Origin: Sinorhizobium medicae
GTDB taxonomy: Bacteria; Pseudomonadota; Alphaproteobacteria; Rhizobiales; Rhizobiaceae
NCBI RefSeq assembly: GCF_007827695.1
Contig: NZ_VITA01000001.1
Span: forward strand, 186,001 to 250,000
Length of the DNA stretch: 64,000 nt
Direction: 5' to 3'
Program-made: the position numbers and the translations under genes
Notes under the pieces: generated by a model
What the model saw: only the letters and a program-made list of their open reading frames with translations
What the model was told of the DNA's origin: nothing
The model's database searches: none
Shown: positions 53,429 through 62,585 of the stretch, piece by piece
How the letters are laid out: every line of letters begins with the position of its first letter
How positions within the stretch are numbered: position 1 is the stretch's first letter

Positions 53429-54358
53429 TCAATCCTGGCCGCCCTGCTGCCATTTGCGGCGTTGCAGACCGAAGAAGCTGAACATGATGGCGGCGAGCAG
53501 GAAGGGGATCATGGCGACGGCGATCGCCGCCCCCTCGCCGAGCTGCCCGCCCGGAATGCCGCGCTGAAACGACAGCGTCGCCATCAGATGGGTCGCATTG
53601 ACCGGCCCGCCCTTGGTCAGCACATAGATCAGCTGAAAATCGGTAAAGGTGAAGAGCACGGAAAACGTCATGACGACGGCGATGATCGGTGTCAGCATCG
53701 GCAGGGTGACATAGCGGAAACGCTGCCAGCTGGTGGCGCCGTCGAGCGAAGCTGCCTCCTGCAGCGAGGCCGGGATCGTCTGCAGACCTGCCAAAAGCGA
53801 GATCGCCACAAAGGGAATGCCGCGCCAGACATTGGCTGCGATGACGGAAGCACGCGCGTTGTTCGGGTCGCCCAGGAAATTGATAGGCCCGTCGATGATG
53901 CCTAGCTGCATCAGCGACCAGGAGATGATGGAAAACTGCGAATCGTAGATCCACCAGAAAGCAAGCGCCGAGAGCACCGTCGGCACCACCCACGGCAGGA
54001 GCACGATCGCACGGAAGAAGGACTTGAAGGGCAGATTTTCATTCAGCAGCAGGGCCAGCCAAAGCCCGAGCACGAATTTCAGGATCGACGCCACGAAGGT
54101 GTAGAGCAGCGTGTTGTAAACCGAGAGCCAGAAGACTGAGTCCTCTGCGAGAAACGTGTAATTCTCGATCCCGATAAAGACCCCGTCGCGGCCGATGCGC
54201 GTGTCCGTGAATCCGAGCCAGACGCCCAGCCCGAGCGGATAGGTCAGGAAGCAGATCAGGAAGACGGCTGCCGGCAGCATGAAAAGGAAGCCGAGCACAT
54301 TGTTGTTTTGCATCAGCGAAGCCGTGGTGGATGGTTTTCCGGACGGCGTTATGGACAT
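53429..54358 (-). CDS. Carbohydrate ABC transporter permease (MalF type)
   Basis: A 309-residue permease with six membrane segments and the EAA loop EAASLDGATSWQRFRYVTLP near residue 205. It pairs with the MalG-type permease; the genes are 13 bases apart. Two strong hairpins lie between it and the solute-binding protein gene. The N-terminus carries a short cytoplasmic leader before NVLGFLFMLPAAVFLICFLT. Confidence 0.93.
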   Translation of the reverse strand: MSITPSGKPSTTASLMQNNNVLGFLFMLPAAVFLICFLTYPLGLGVWLGFTDTRIGRDGVFIGIENYTFLAEDSVFWLSVYNTLLYTFVASILKFVLGLWLALLLNENLPFKSFFRAIVLLPWVVPTVLSALAFWWIYDSQFSIISWSLMQLGIIDGPINFLGDPNNARASVIAANVWRGIPFVAISLLAGLQTIPASLQEAASLDGATSWQRFRYVTLPMLTPIIAVVMTFSVLFTFTDFQLIYVLTKGGPVNATHLMATLSFQRGIPGGQLGEGAAIAVAMIPFLLAAIMFSFFGLQRRKWQQGGQD

Positions 54359-54405
54359 CGGGCTTCTCCGGCTGGAGGGACTGCTGGTTGCGCGATTTCA
54401 GAGAC

Positions 54406-54453
54406 CGCCGGCAGCGCTCGCTGCCGGCGTCGAGAGGCGGCCCTTAGGCCGCC
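54406..54453. other. Tandem hairpins between binding protein and permease genes
   Basis: First stem: CGCCGGCAGCG (54406-54416) with CGCTGCCGGCG (54419-54429), eleven pairs around CT. Second stem: GGCGGCC (54436-54442) with GGCCGCC (54447-54453), seven pairs around CTTA. Neither is followed by a T-run on the minus strand. They look like mRNA-stabilising or attenuating structures that keep binding protein levels above permease levels. Confidence 0.6.
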
Positions 54454-54458
54454 AGGGA

Positions 54459-55763
54459 TCAGACCCGATAGTAGCGGTTCGCCCGCCGTTCGGCCTCGAC
54501 GATCGCATCCTCCGGCGTTGCCTGGCCGGTAACAGCACTTGCGAACATGTCTACCAGTACGTAGTCAGCCATGACGCCCGCCGAGGCATAGCCGAGTGGA
54601 CCGGCATAGCCGTTCGGCCGCAGCGTCTCCGAGGCCCGCGCATAGGGCGCGTGAATCGGGTCCGAGGTCCAGACCGGGTTATCGGCGAACGCTTTCAACG
54701 GCTGGCAGCAATAGGCGCTTGACCCCTCGATCCAGGCGTTCATCTGGTCGGCTTCCATCATGAACTTCAGATATGCCTTGGCAGCTTCCGGATACTTGCT
54801 GTGCTTGAAGAGCAGGATCGAACTCGTCTGATGCAGTTCGACGCTCTGGCCGACCGGACCGATCGGGAAGTTGGTCGTGCGGATGTCAGCCGCAAGTTCG
54901 GCAAGCGCGGGGTCCTTCTTGGCCGCATAGTAGAGCGAGACGCCGTTTGCCGTAAGCGATACCTGCCCGGCGAGAAAGGCACGATTGTTGTTGATGTCGA
55001 GCCAGCTCTCCGTGCCCGGAATGAACGTCTCATACAGCGATTTGGCATAGTTGACCGCCGCGAGCGTCTCCGGGCTGTTGATCATGACCTTGCCGCTCTC
55101 GTCGACCATCTTGCCGCCATGACTCCACAACAGCCAATGAGCGTAGTTGTTGCCGTCGCCGACGGCCTTTCCATGCGGGAAACCGGCGGGAGTTCCCTTT
55201 GCCTTGAGAGCCTTGCAGAGCTCGAGGAAGCCGGCCGTGTCTTTCGGGAACTCGCTGAACCCGGCCGCCTTCATGTGGCTTTCGCGGTAGCAGACGGCGT
55301 TACCGATCGCGGCCAACGGCATGGCGATGAACTGCCCCTCGCGGCTGGCATAGCCCTTCAGGCCGTCGTACCATCCGCCATATTTATTGCCGAGATAATC
55401 AGCGAGCTCCGTCACGTCGACGAGCTTGTCGGGATATTGATGCGCGTCGTCGAACCAGCACATCACCATGTCCGGACCGGAGCCGACATTTGCGGCGACC
55501 GCCGCCTTCGGCCTGATATCCTCCCAGCTTTCCTTGTCGATGCGGACCTCGACGCCCGTCGTCTCAGTGAATTTCTTGGTATTGGCGATCCAGGCGTCCT
55601 CGTCGCCCTTGACGAAAGGCGTCCATCTGAGAAGCCTGAGGCTCGCGCCCTCCTCCGGCTTGTAGCTCGGCTCGGCCTGCGCGAAGGACGGGCGGATGCC
55701 CAGACCCGCAACGCCGGCGAGTGCGGCGGAGGTTGCGAGAAAATCACGTCTCTTTATCGGCAT
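54459..55763 (-). CDS. ABC transporter extracellular solute-binding protein, Tat-exported
   Basis: A 434-residue family 1 solute-binding protein. A twin-arginine signal, MPIKRRDFLATSAALAGVAG, ends near AQAEP. Mature features such as LRLLRWTPFVKGDE and NYAHWLLWSHGGKMVDESGK are typical of sugar-binding proteins. ATG at 55763 has GAGGAGGAGTAGC upstream. It delivers the substrate to the permeases encoded downstream. Confidence 0.92.
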   Translation of the reverse strand: MPIKRRDFLATSAALAGVAGLGIRPSFAQAEPSYKPEEGASLRLLRWTPFVKGDEDAWIANTKKFTETTGVEVRIDKESWEDIRPKAAVAANVGSGPDMVMCWFDDAHQYPDKLVDVTELADYLGNKYGGWYDGLKGYASREGQFIAMPLAAIGNAVCYRESHMKAAGFSEFPKDTAGFLELCKALKAKGTPAGFPHGKAVGDGNNYAHWLLWSHGGKMVDESGKVMINSPETLAAVNYAKSLYETFIPGTESWLDINNNRAFLAGQVSLTANGVSLYYAAKKDPALAELAADIRTTNFPIGPVGQSVELHQTSSILLFKHSKYPEAAKAYLKFMMEADQMNAWIEGSSAYCCQPLKAFADNPVWTSDPIHAPYARASETLRPNGYAGPLGYASAGVMADYVLVDMFASAVTGQATPEDAIVEAERRANRYYRV

Positions 55764-55852
55764 GCTACTCCTCCTCGAAAAGCGGGAGCTTCTTGATCCG
55801 GCATTCACCGTCCCGCTTGGCGAATGCGGCTTTCAGGTCGGCAGCCAGGGCG

Positions 55853-56920
55853 TCAGTCGACCAGCCGCCGCCCAGTTGCGGCGTCGAACAGATGCACATG
55901 CGCCGCATCGATCGCGAGGTGGATGGTTTCCCCGGGCTTGGCGATCACTCTCTCGCGGAATACACAGGTCACATCATGTCCGCCGAGCCTTGCGATCAGC
56001 TGCGTCTCGTAACCCGTCGGCTCGATAACGGCGATTTCGGCCGGCAGCCCATTCGGATCGAGGGACATATATTCCGGCCTCAAGCCGTATACGAGATCGC
56101 GGCCATGTGCGCTTGCCGCAGCTCGCGCCACCGGCAGGGCGGTTCCGTCCGCGGTGAGGAAGGCACGCGGATTATCCGGATCGAGGCGGCCCTTGATCAT
56201 GTTCATCGCAGGCGATCCTATAAAGCCGGCAACGAAGAGATTGGCGGGATTGTCGTAGAGATCCAGCGGGGCGCCGATCTGCTCGACGATACCGTCATGC
56301 ATGACAACAATCTTGTCAGCCATGGTCATTGCTTCGATCTGGTCGTGCGTCACGTAGACGGTCGTGGTCTTCAGCCGCTGATGCAATTCCTTGATTTCAG
56401 CACGCATGGCGACGCGCAGCTTCGCATCGAGGTTGGATAGCGGTTCGTCGAATAGGAATACCTGCGGATCACGCACGATCGCCCGCCCCATGGCGACCCG
56501 CTGGCGCTGGCCGCCGGAGAGCTGGCGCGGATAACGGTCGAGCAGCTTCGACAGGCCGAGGATTTCGGCGGCAACCCCGACGCGCTTTTCGATTTCCGAT
56601 TTCGGCCTCGAAGCCAGCATCAAGGAGAAAGCCATATTGTCGGCGACCGTCATATGCGGATAGAGCGCATAGTTCTGGAACACCATGGCGATGTCGCGGT
56701 CCTTCGGCGGCAGCCGGTTGACGACCCGGTCGCCGATGCGGATCTCGCCCGCGGTGATGTTTTCGAGACCCGCCAGCATCCGGAGCAAAGTGGATTTGCC
56801 GCAACCGGAAGGCCCAACGAGAATGACGAACTCGCCATCCTCGATCTCGATGTTCACGCCCTTGATGACGGGAAAAGCACCGAAGGACTTCCGGACATCG
56901 ACAAAATCCACGCCTGCCAT
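55853..56920 (-). CDS. Sugar ABC transporter ATPase (UgpC/MalK type)
   Basis: A 355-residue ATPase. [18 protein letters not shown] (Walker A) is near residue 38, [16 protein letters not shown] the signature, and [16 protein letters not shown]alker B. The C-terminal 110 residues form the MalK-type TOBE regulatory domain. It powers the permeases. It is placed first in the transporter gene order, downstream of the SDR gene. Confidence 0.95.
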   Translation of the reverse strand: MAGVDFVDVRKSFGAFPVIKGVNIEIEDGEFVILVGPSGCGKSTLLRMLAGLENITAGEIRIGDRVVNRLPPKDRDIAMVFQNYALYPHMTVADNMAFSLMLASRPKSEIEKRVGVAAEILGLSKLLDRYPRQLSGGQRQRVAMGRAIVRDPQVFLFDEPLSNLDAKLRVAMRAEIKELHQRLKTTTVYVTHDQIEAMTMADKIVVMHDGIVEQIGAPLDLYDNPANLFVAGFIGSPAMNMIKGRLDPDNPRAFLTADGTALPVARAAASAHGRDLVYGLRPEYMSLDPNGLPAEIAVIEPTGYETQLIARLGGHDVTCVFRERVIAKPGETIHLAIDAAHVHLFDAATGRRLVD

Positions 56921-57003
56921 TTTCGTTCCTCCCAGAACCGGTCTCTGCGCTTGCGCAGTCCCATTTTATGTTTGTGCGGTTGCGCCCGGCCGAAAACCTC
57001 TTT

Positions 57004-57780
57004 TTATCCGCGGCCGACCAGCGGCATCTTGGTTGCCATTACCGTCATCGTGAGAACATTGGCCGAGAGCGGCAGGCTCGCCATGTAGACGACTGCATCG
57101 GCAATGTGCCCGATCGGAATCGTCGGCTCCGCTGCGACTTCGCCATTGGCCTGCAGCACGCCGGTGCTCATTCTTGCGGTCATGTCGGTGGCGGCATTGC
57201 CTATGTCGATCTGGCCGCAGGCGACGTCGTGCATCCGGCCATCGAGCGCCGTCGACTTGGTGAGGCCGGTAATGGCGTGTTTGGTCGCGGTATAGGGCGC
57301 CGAGTTGGGCCGGGGCGTCTGCGCAGAGATCGAGCCGTTGTTGATGATCCGTCCTCCGCGCGGGGTTTGCGTCTTCATCAGCCGAAAGGCGTGTTGGGTG
57401 CAGAGAAAGGCCCCCGTCAGGTTCGCGGCGACGATGCCGTTCCACTGTTTGAAGGTCACCTCTTCGAGAGGCACGGGGGGTACGTTCGAGCCGGCATTGT
57501 TGACGAGCAGGTCCAGCCGGCCGAATTCCGTCCGGACGGCTGCGAAGAGGTCCGCGACCTGATCCGGATTGCCGACATCGCAGACGATCGCGCGGACGGT
57601 ACCGCCGGTTCGCCCCGCGATTTCGGCGGCCGCGGCATCGAGCACATCCGGGCGGCGGCCGGTGACGACGATGCTGTAGCCCTCGGCGCTCAAGGCCTCG
57701 GCAATGCCGCGGCCGACACCGGTGCCGCCGCCCGTGACCAGTGCGATCTTGCCGTCACCCGAGCCATTCGCCTGCGCCAT
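57004..57780 (-). CDS. SDR family oxidoreductase of the tetronate locus
   Basis: A 258-residue classical [19 protein letters not shown] at about residues 14-29, NNAGSN, catalytic Ser in GSIS and Tyr/Lys in YTATKHAI. Its place between denD and the ATPase gene implies a role in sugar-acid oxidation, but the substrate is unknown. ATG 57780 overlaps nothing and follows the denD stop by one base, so the two are cotranscribed. Confidence 0.85.
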   Translation of the reverse strand: MAQANGSGDGKIALVTGGGTGVGRGIAEALSAEGYSIVVTGRRPDVLDAAAAEIAGRTGGTVRAIVCDVGNPDQVADLFAAVRTEFGRLDLLVNNAGSNVPPVPLEEVTFKQWNGIVAANLTGAFLCTQHAFRLMKTQTPRGGRIINNGSISAQTPRPNSAPYTATKHAITGLTKSTALDGRMHDVACGQIDIGNAATDMTARMSTGVLQANGEVAAEPTIPIGHIADAVVYMASLPLSANVLTMTVMATKMPLVGRG

Positions 57781-57781
57781 C

Positions 57782-58765
57782 TCAGATTCTCCCTCCGAGT
57801 TCGTCTTCGATATGGATGCGGATGATCTCGTCGAAATTGCTCTCTGCCGTGAAGCCGAGCTCGCGCGCACGGCGGGCATCGAAATCGGTCGCCCAGCCGG
57901 AGACGATTTCCCGTATGACCGGATCCGGCTCGCGCCGGATGAGGCTCACCGCCTTCTGGCCCGCGATACGGCCAAGCGCTTCGATTTCTTCGCCGACCAG
58001 TGCCGAGAGGCCCGGCATGGTGAGGTTGCGCCGCGGCCCGATGATACTTGTATCCATTCGCGCGGCATGAATAAAGAAACCCACCGCCGAGCGCGGGCTC
58101 GCGAACCAATGGCGGACGTTTTCCTCCACCGGCAGGACAGCCTCCTGGCCGGAGAGCGGCTCTCGCAAGATATTGGAAAAGAAGCCGGATGCGGCCTTGT
58201 TCGGTTTTCCGGGCCGAATGCAGATGGTCGGCAGCCGAATACCGATGCCGTCGAAGAAACCCCGCCGGGTGTAATCTGCGAGCAGCAGCTCGCAGATCGC
58301 CTTCTGCGTTCCATAGCTGGTCAACGGCGTCGTGAAGAACGCATCGTCGATCTTTTCCGGGAACGGCTGGCCAAAGACGGCGATCGAGGAGGCGAAGAGG
58401 ACGCGCGGCACATAGCGCTCGCGCTGCCCCTCACGGCGGATCGCCTCGAAGAGCGCGCGCGTGCCGTCGAGATTGACCCTATAACCCTTGTCGAAGTCCG
58501 CCTCCGCCTCTCCGGAAACGATAGCGGCAAGGTGGAAGATAACGTCAGGCCTCGATGAGACCAGCCGCTCGGCGCTGCCCTCGTCGGAGAGGTCGACAGA
58601 AAGCGGCGTCGAAATCGTTGAAAACACCGGCGGCGCGGGCGGCTCCACCACATCCACCAGCGTCAGTCTCGCAATCTCGCGGCCAAGGGAAACGGGCTCC
58701 TCGGCTAACCTTTCGACCAGCTTCCGACCGATCATGCCAGCTGCACCTATGACCATTACATGCAT
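57782..58765 (-). CDS. denD: D-erythronate 2-dehydrogenase-like (DenD)
   Basis: A 327-residue extended SDR/epimerase-fold enzyme. [16 protein letters not shown] is the nucleotide-binding loop, [14 protein letters not shown] the YxxxK motif. [18 protein letters not shown] at the C-terminus is typical of DenD, which oxidises D-erythronate to 2-oxo-D-erythronate with NAD. Together with otnI, otnK and otnC in this window it supports D-erythronate use. The name is inferred from context and length. Confidence 0.82.
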   Translation of the reverse strand: MHVMVIGAAGMIGRKLVERLAEEPVSLGREIARLTLVDVVEPPAPPVFSTISTPLSVDLSDEGSAERLVSSRPDVIFHLAAIVSGEAEADFDKGYRVNLDGTRALFEAIRREGQRERYVPRVLFASSIAVFGQPFPEKIDDAFFTTPLTSYGTQKAICELLLADYTRRGFFDGIGIRLPTICIRPGKPNKAASGFFSNILREPLSGQEAVLPVEENVRHWFASPRSAVGFFIHAARMDTSIIGPRRNLTMPGLSALVGEEIEALGRIAGQKAVSLIRREPDPVIREIVSGWATDFDARRARELGFTAESNFDEIIRIHIEDELGGRI

Positions 58766-58799
58766 CTGCGGCTAACCTCCCCCTGTTGAGTCACTCCGA

Positions 58800-59594
58800 T
58801 CAGCCCTGACCTGCCGGTGCTTTTTGCTTCGGTTTCCCGCCGGAAGCCTCCTCGTTGGCAAGGAGGGTCTTCGTCGTTTCGTAAATGCGGATCAGATGAT
58901 GGTGAAAGGCGGCGACGACGGCCGCCCGGTCGCGCCGCCGCAAAGCGGCGACGATGTCGCTGTGGTCCTTGTAGCTGGCGTCGATGGCGCCCGGCCGTGA
59001 CATGGCGCTGCGCCGGTGGTCCATCATATAGGTGTAAAGGTCTGTGACAAAATCGGAGAGCAGCGGATTGCCGCAAGCCCGGTAAATCGCCACATGGAAC
59101 TCTCTGTCGCATATAAGAAAGCGCATTGCGTCGTCGCTGCAGAGCTTCTGCGCATCGAGAAGGGCGCCCAGCTTTCCCAGCGTTTCCTCATCTATATTTT
59201 CGGCCGCATCGCCGACCACTTTCAACTCTATATGGAGCCTTGCGGCGTGGACATCCTCGATATCATAACTATCGATTGCGCTCGGCGAGGCGATCGTCAC
59301 GGTGAGATGGCTGAGATCGATATTGCCGACACGCGTCCGGCTCCCTTGCGACACCTCGACGACACCGCGCGCCGCCAGCGTCTGGATCGCGCCGCGAACC
59401 GTCTCGCGGCTCACATGGAGCACATTCGCAAGCTCGCGCTCACCGGGTAAAACGTCACCAGGCCTCAGCATGTTGGTCGCGACCAGCACCATCAGCTTGT
59501 CGGCGATAAGCTCACGCGCGGTTCGGCGCTCGAGGCTCCGCCCGACCTTCGGCATTTGCGTGAGGATTGGACTTCCGATCACTGCCGCCTCCAC
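58800..59594 (-). CDS. GntR/FadR family transcriptional regulator
   Basis: A 264-residue regulator with an N-terminal winged helix (LPGERELANVLHVSRETVRG) and a C-terminal FCD helical ligand-binding domain with metal-binding histidines (CDREFHVAIYRACGN, AFHHHLIRIYE). A near-palindrome lies just upstream at 59602-59617. GTG at 59594 is given; GTG 59582 with GGAGG upstream is a strong alternative. It is first in the leftward operon with denD and the transporter and probably regulates it. Confidence 0.9.
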   Translation of the reverse strand: MEAAVIGSPILTQMPKVGRSLERRTARELIADKLMVLVATNMLRPGDVLPGERELANVLHVSRETVRGAIQTLAARGVVEVSQGSRTRVGNIDLSHLTVTIASPSAIDSYDIEDVHAARLHIELKVVGDAAENIDEETLGKLGALLDAQKLCSDDAMRFLICDREFHVAIYRACGNPLLSDFVTDLYTYMMDHRRSAMSRPGAIDASYKDHSDIVAALRRRDRAAVVAAFHHHLIRIYETTKTLLANEEASGGKPKQKAPAGQG

Positions 59595-59601
59595 TGACCC
59601 A

Positions 59602-59617
59602 CTGGTTGGTCCACCAG
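59602..59617. promoter_or_regulatory. Candidate operator of the GntR regulator
   Basis: CTGGTTGGTCCACCAG is palindromic at 12 of 16 positions (CTGGT...ACCAG outer arms). It lies eight bases upstream of the GntR start, or 20 from the alternative start, so autoregulation is plausible. This is a pattern inference only. Confidence 0.45.
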
Positions 59618-59822
59618 ATCAGTATCACGAATAGACTGCGTATCGGAAGCCGCGGTCAAGTGACGTTCGTTGCGGCAGCGCACCAAAAATGCAAGCTCGC
59701 GTTGTGCGGCGCCGTGAGATCGGACTCGCTCGACTAGCCCCTTTCTTGTTACGGGGAGAGGGGTTAGACCTTGTTAAACCCGATGAGGGGGCTGCCGTTC
59801 GAGAAAGACGCTCGGAGGCAGA

Positions 59823-60500
59823 TTATCCATGATCATGTCCCTCATGATCGTCGAGCGACGGCAGGTCGAGCTTGAATGTGCTGGCGAGATCCAGCACCTG
59901 CTGAGGGCTAAGATAGCGCGGATTAAGATTGCGCAGGAGCAGGTAGAGCTTTGCCGTCTCCTCCAGTTCCTCCGTGGCGAAGACCGCCGCCTCGAGGCTG
60001 TCTCCGGCGACGACGGGGCCGTGATTGGCGAGCAGTACGGAGGAGTATTTCCCCGCAAGCCCGCGGATTGCATCGGCGACGGCCGGGTCACCCGGGCGGT
60101 AATAGGGCACGAGTGCCGTCTCGCCGGCCCGCATGAGGTAATAGGGTGTCATCGGCGGGAGCGCGGCACGCGGATCGATCTCGGGCAGCATCGTCAGCGC
60201 GACCGCGTGCGTCGAATGGAGGTGCACGATCGCGCGGGCGCTGCCACGCGACTCATAGAGGGCGGAATGGAGCGGGATCTCCTTCGTCGGCTTGTCACCC
60301 GAGACGAGCCGGCCGCCGGCGTCCAGCCGCGAAATGCGCCCGGGGTCGAGGAAGCCGAGTGACGCATTGGTGGGCGTCACCAGCCAGCCGCCGTCATCGA
60401 GTCGCATCGATATGTTGCCGGAAGAGCCGGGCGTCAGGCCCCTTTCGAAGAGGGAGCGGCCGTAGCGGCAGATTTCCTCGCGAAGACGTGTATCGGACAT
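59823..60500 (-). CDS. otnC: 3-oxo-tetronate 4-phosphate decarboxylase (class II aldolase fold)
   Basis: A 225-residue class II aldolase. GLTPGSSGNISMRLDDGGWL and HLHSTHAVALTM (zinc-ligand histidines) with VLLANHGPVV are the family marks. In the established pathway OtnC decarboxylates 3-oxo-tetronate 4-phosphate to dihydroxyacetone phosphate. It is downstream of the LacI regulator by 15 bases. The C-terminus ends in DDHEGHDHG, an unusual His/Asp tail. Confidence 0.88.
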   Translation of the reverse strand: MSDTRLREEICRYGRSLFERGLTPGSSGNISMRLDDGGWLVTPTNASLGFLDPGRISRLDAGGRLVSGDKPTKEIPLHSALYESRGSARAIVHLHSTHAVALTMLPEIDPRAALPPMTPYYLMRAGETALVPYYRPGDPAVADAIRGLAGKYSSVLLANHGPVVAGDSLEAAVFATEELEETAKLYLLLRNLNPRYLSPQQVLDLASTFKLDLPSLDDHEGHDHG

Positions 60501-60515
60501 TGGAGGCCCTTTCGT

Positions 60516-61520
60516 TCAGGCTGTTGCACCTTCGATCAGTTCAAATCCGAGATCGGCGACCTGGGGCGGTGCTTCGTTGATGACCAACTCGGCCGCGAGC
60601 TTTCCGGTGGCGACGCGCGGCGTGCGGATACTCGCCAGAGGCTGAGGTATAGCTTGGCCGATATCCAGTCCGTTATGGCCGAAAAGCGCGAGGTCGGCGG
60701 GAACGGCAATGCCGTTGGACAGACAGTGGAAGTATCCCCCGAGAGCCATGTCGTCGTTCGAGAAATAGACCGCATCGAGCCCCGGAGCCCTTTCGAGTAG
60801 CTGCTTTAGTCCCGCGCGCCCACTCTCGACCGACGAAGCACCCGCGCGGATTTCACGGCCGGCGAGGCGCGATCCGGCAAGGTTGAGAGCTTCGCAGAAG
60901 CCCGTAAAGCGTTTGCCGGCGCGTGTGTCGAGATCGAGATCGTGGCCGACATAGCCGAGCCGGCGGTAGCCACGCCGCAACAGAAACTCGGCGCTTGCGC
61001 GCCCCGCTTGCCGGTTCGAGAAACCGACGGCCAGATCCGCGGCCGTTCCATCGGTGTCGAGCAGTTCCACGACCCTGCAGCCGCTTGCCCGCAGTATTTT
61101 GAGCGTGCCTTCGGTATGTTCGAAACCGGCAAGCATCACCGCGGTCGGGCGCCAGGCGAGCATGGCGGAGACGAGCGTTTCCTCCCGCTCCGAATCGTAG
61201 TCGGTAACCGAGAACACCGCCTGATAGTGATTCTCCTCCAGGACGCCGCCCGCGCCGCGCAGCACGTCGGGGAACACGATGTTGGTGAGAGACGGAATGA
61301 CGAAGGCAACGAGGCGCGACCCGGCCGATGCCAAGGTCCCGGCGATCCTGTTCGGCACATAGCCGAGCCGCTCGACCGCATCGAGAACGCGCTCGCGCGC
61401 TTTCGGCGAGAAGGATCCATGATTGCGGAGAACGCGAGACACCGTGCTCTCCCCCACGCCGGCAGCGGCAGCCACCTCGGCGAGCGTCACAGTCGTCCGT
61501 TGCTTGAAGTCGATCACCAC
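60516..61520 (-). CDS. LacI family transcriptional regulator
   Basis: A 334-residue repressor. The N-terminal helix-turn-helix TLAEVAAAAGVGESTVSRVL is followed by the hinge helix (VPNRIAGTLAS) and a periplasmic-binding-protein fold with AVMLAGFEHTEGTL. GTG at 61520 gives the standard LacI N-terminus and has GGAG upstream; a GTG at 61571 is also in frame. It is divergent from ltnD, and two palindromes lie in the 148-base gap. It probably senses a tetronate or intermediate. Confidence 0.9.
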   Translation of the reverse strand: MVIDFKQRTTVTLAEVAAAAGVGESTVSRVLRNHGSFSPKARERVLDAVERLGYVPNRIAGTLASAGSRLVAFVIPSLTNIVFPDVLRGAGGVLEENHYQAVFSVTDYDSEREETLVSAMLAWRPTAVMLAGFEHTEGTLKILRASGCRVVELLDTDGTAADLAVGFSNRQAGRASAEFLLRRGYRRLGYVGHDLDLDTRAGKRFTGFCEALNLAGSRLAGREIRAGASSVESGRAGLKQLLERAPGLDAVYFSNDDMALGGYFHCLSNGIAVPADLALFGHNGLDIGQAIPQPLASIRTPRVATGKLAAELVINEAPPQVADLGFELIEGATA

Positions 61521-61590
61521 GTTCGCAGGCTCCACAGTCAAAAGAGCGTCGAAGCTCCGGAAGACCAGCACACTTCATAGGCGGAGATTT

Positions 61591-61606
61591 TTGGCAGCGC
61601 TACCAT
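61591..61606. promoter_or_regulatory. LacI-family operator site 1
   Basis: TTGGCAGCGCTACCAT matches site 2 except for two positions at its right end. It starts exactly 21 bases before site 2, so both sites face the same side of the DNA helix. Confidence 0.65.
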
Positions 61607-61611
61607 TTTAG

Positions 61612-61627
61612 TTGGCAGCGCTGCCAA
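61612..61627. promoter_or_regulatory. LacI-family operator site 2
   Basis: TTGGCAGCGCTGCCAA is a perfect 16-base palindrome with the central CG typical of LacI-family operators. It lies 42 bases upstream of the first possible ltnD ATG (61654). Confidence 0.75.
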
Positions 61628-61668
61628 AACGCTTTAGAAGGAGCCCGCATCGGATGGAGGAATCGAAA

Positions 61669-62574
61669 ATGGCATCGAAGATCGCAGTGCTCGGCCTCGG
61701 CTCGATGGGTTTCGGCATGGCGCGCTCGATGACGCGCGCAGGTCTCGACGTTTCGGGCTACGACGTCGCACCGGCGGCAGTGGAGCGTTTCGTCGCGGAA
61801 GGTGGCCACGGCGCGGGCTCCCCTGGCGAAGCGGTGAAGGGCGCCGACATCGTTGTTTCTGTCGTCGTCAGCGGCGCGCAGACCGAAGCCGTTCTGTTCG
61901 GTCCGGATGGCGTCGCTGGCGCAATGAAGCCTGGTGCCGTCCTTGTATCCTCTGCGACCATGGATCCGTCGATTGCGCGCGACCTCGCGAAGCGGATCGA
62001 ATCGCTCGGGCTTCATTACCTCGACGCACCGATATCGGGCGGCGCGGCAAAGGCTGCTACGGGCGAACTGACGATCATGGCCTCGGGCCCTCCGCAAGCC
62101 TTCGCCGCCGCCCGCCCGGCCCTCGATTGCATGGCCGCGAAGGTCTATGAACTTGGCGAGGCCGCCGGGATCGGCGCCGCCTTCAAGATGATCAACCAGC
62201 TTCTCGCCGGCGTGCACATCGCGGCCGCCTGCGAAGCGATCGCCTTTGCGGCCAAACAGGGCCTCGACCTCGACAAGGTCTATGAGGTGATCACCGCATC
62301 GGCCGGCAATTCCTGGATGTTTCAGAACCGCATCCCGCATGTGTTGGCCGGAGACTATACGCCACTGAGCGCCGTCGAGATTTTCGTGAAGGATCTCGGC
62401 ATCGTTCAGGACATGGCGCGCGCCGAACGCTATCCGGTGCCGCTCGTAGCCGCCGCTCTGCAGATGTATCTTGCCGCCTCGGGAGCGGGAATGGGACGCG
62501 ACGACGATTCCACCCTGGCGCGGCTCTACGCACAACTCTCCGGAGCCCAGTTGCCGGGCAAGGATAAGCCATAA
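61669..62574 (+). CDS. ltnD: L-threonate 2-dehydrogenase-like (LtnD)
   Basis: A 301-residue beta-hydroxyacid dehydrogenase. KIAVLGLGSMGFGMARSMTR is the NAD-binding start, PISGGAAKAATGELTIMASG the substrate-binding loop, and GAAFKMINQLL carries the catalytic lysine. In the established pathway LtnD oxidises L-threonate (2-hydroxy acids with the related configuration) to 2-oxo-tetronate. ATG 61669 (GGAGG upstream) is preferred to 61654. It is first of the rightward ltnD-otnI-otnK operon. Confidence 0.88.
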   Translation: MASKIAVLGLGSMGFGMARSMTRAGLDVSGYDVAPAAVERFVAEGGHGAGSPGEAVKGADIVVSVVVSGAQTEAVLFGPDGVAGAMKPGAVLVSSATMDPSIARDLAKRIESLGLHYLDAPISGGAAKAATGELTIMASGPPQAFAAARPALDCMAAKVYELGEAAGIGAAFKMINQLLAGVHIAAACEAIAFAAKQGLDLDKVYEVITASAGNSWMFQNRIPHVLAGDYTPLSAVEIFVKDLGIVQDMARAERYPVPLVAAALQMYLAASGAGMGRDDDSTLARLYAQLSGAQLPGKDKP

Positions 62575-62585
62575 GGACGCCGCGA

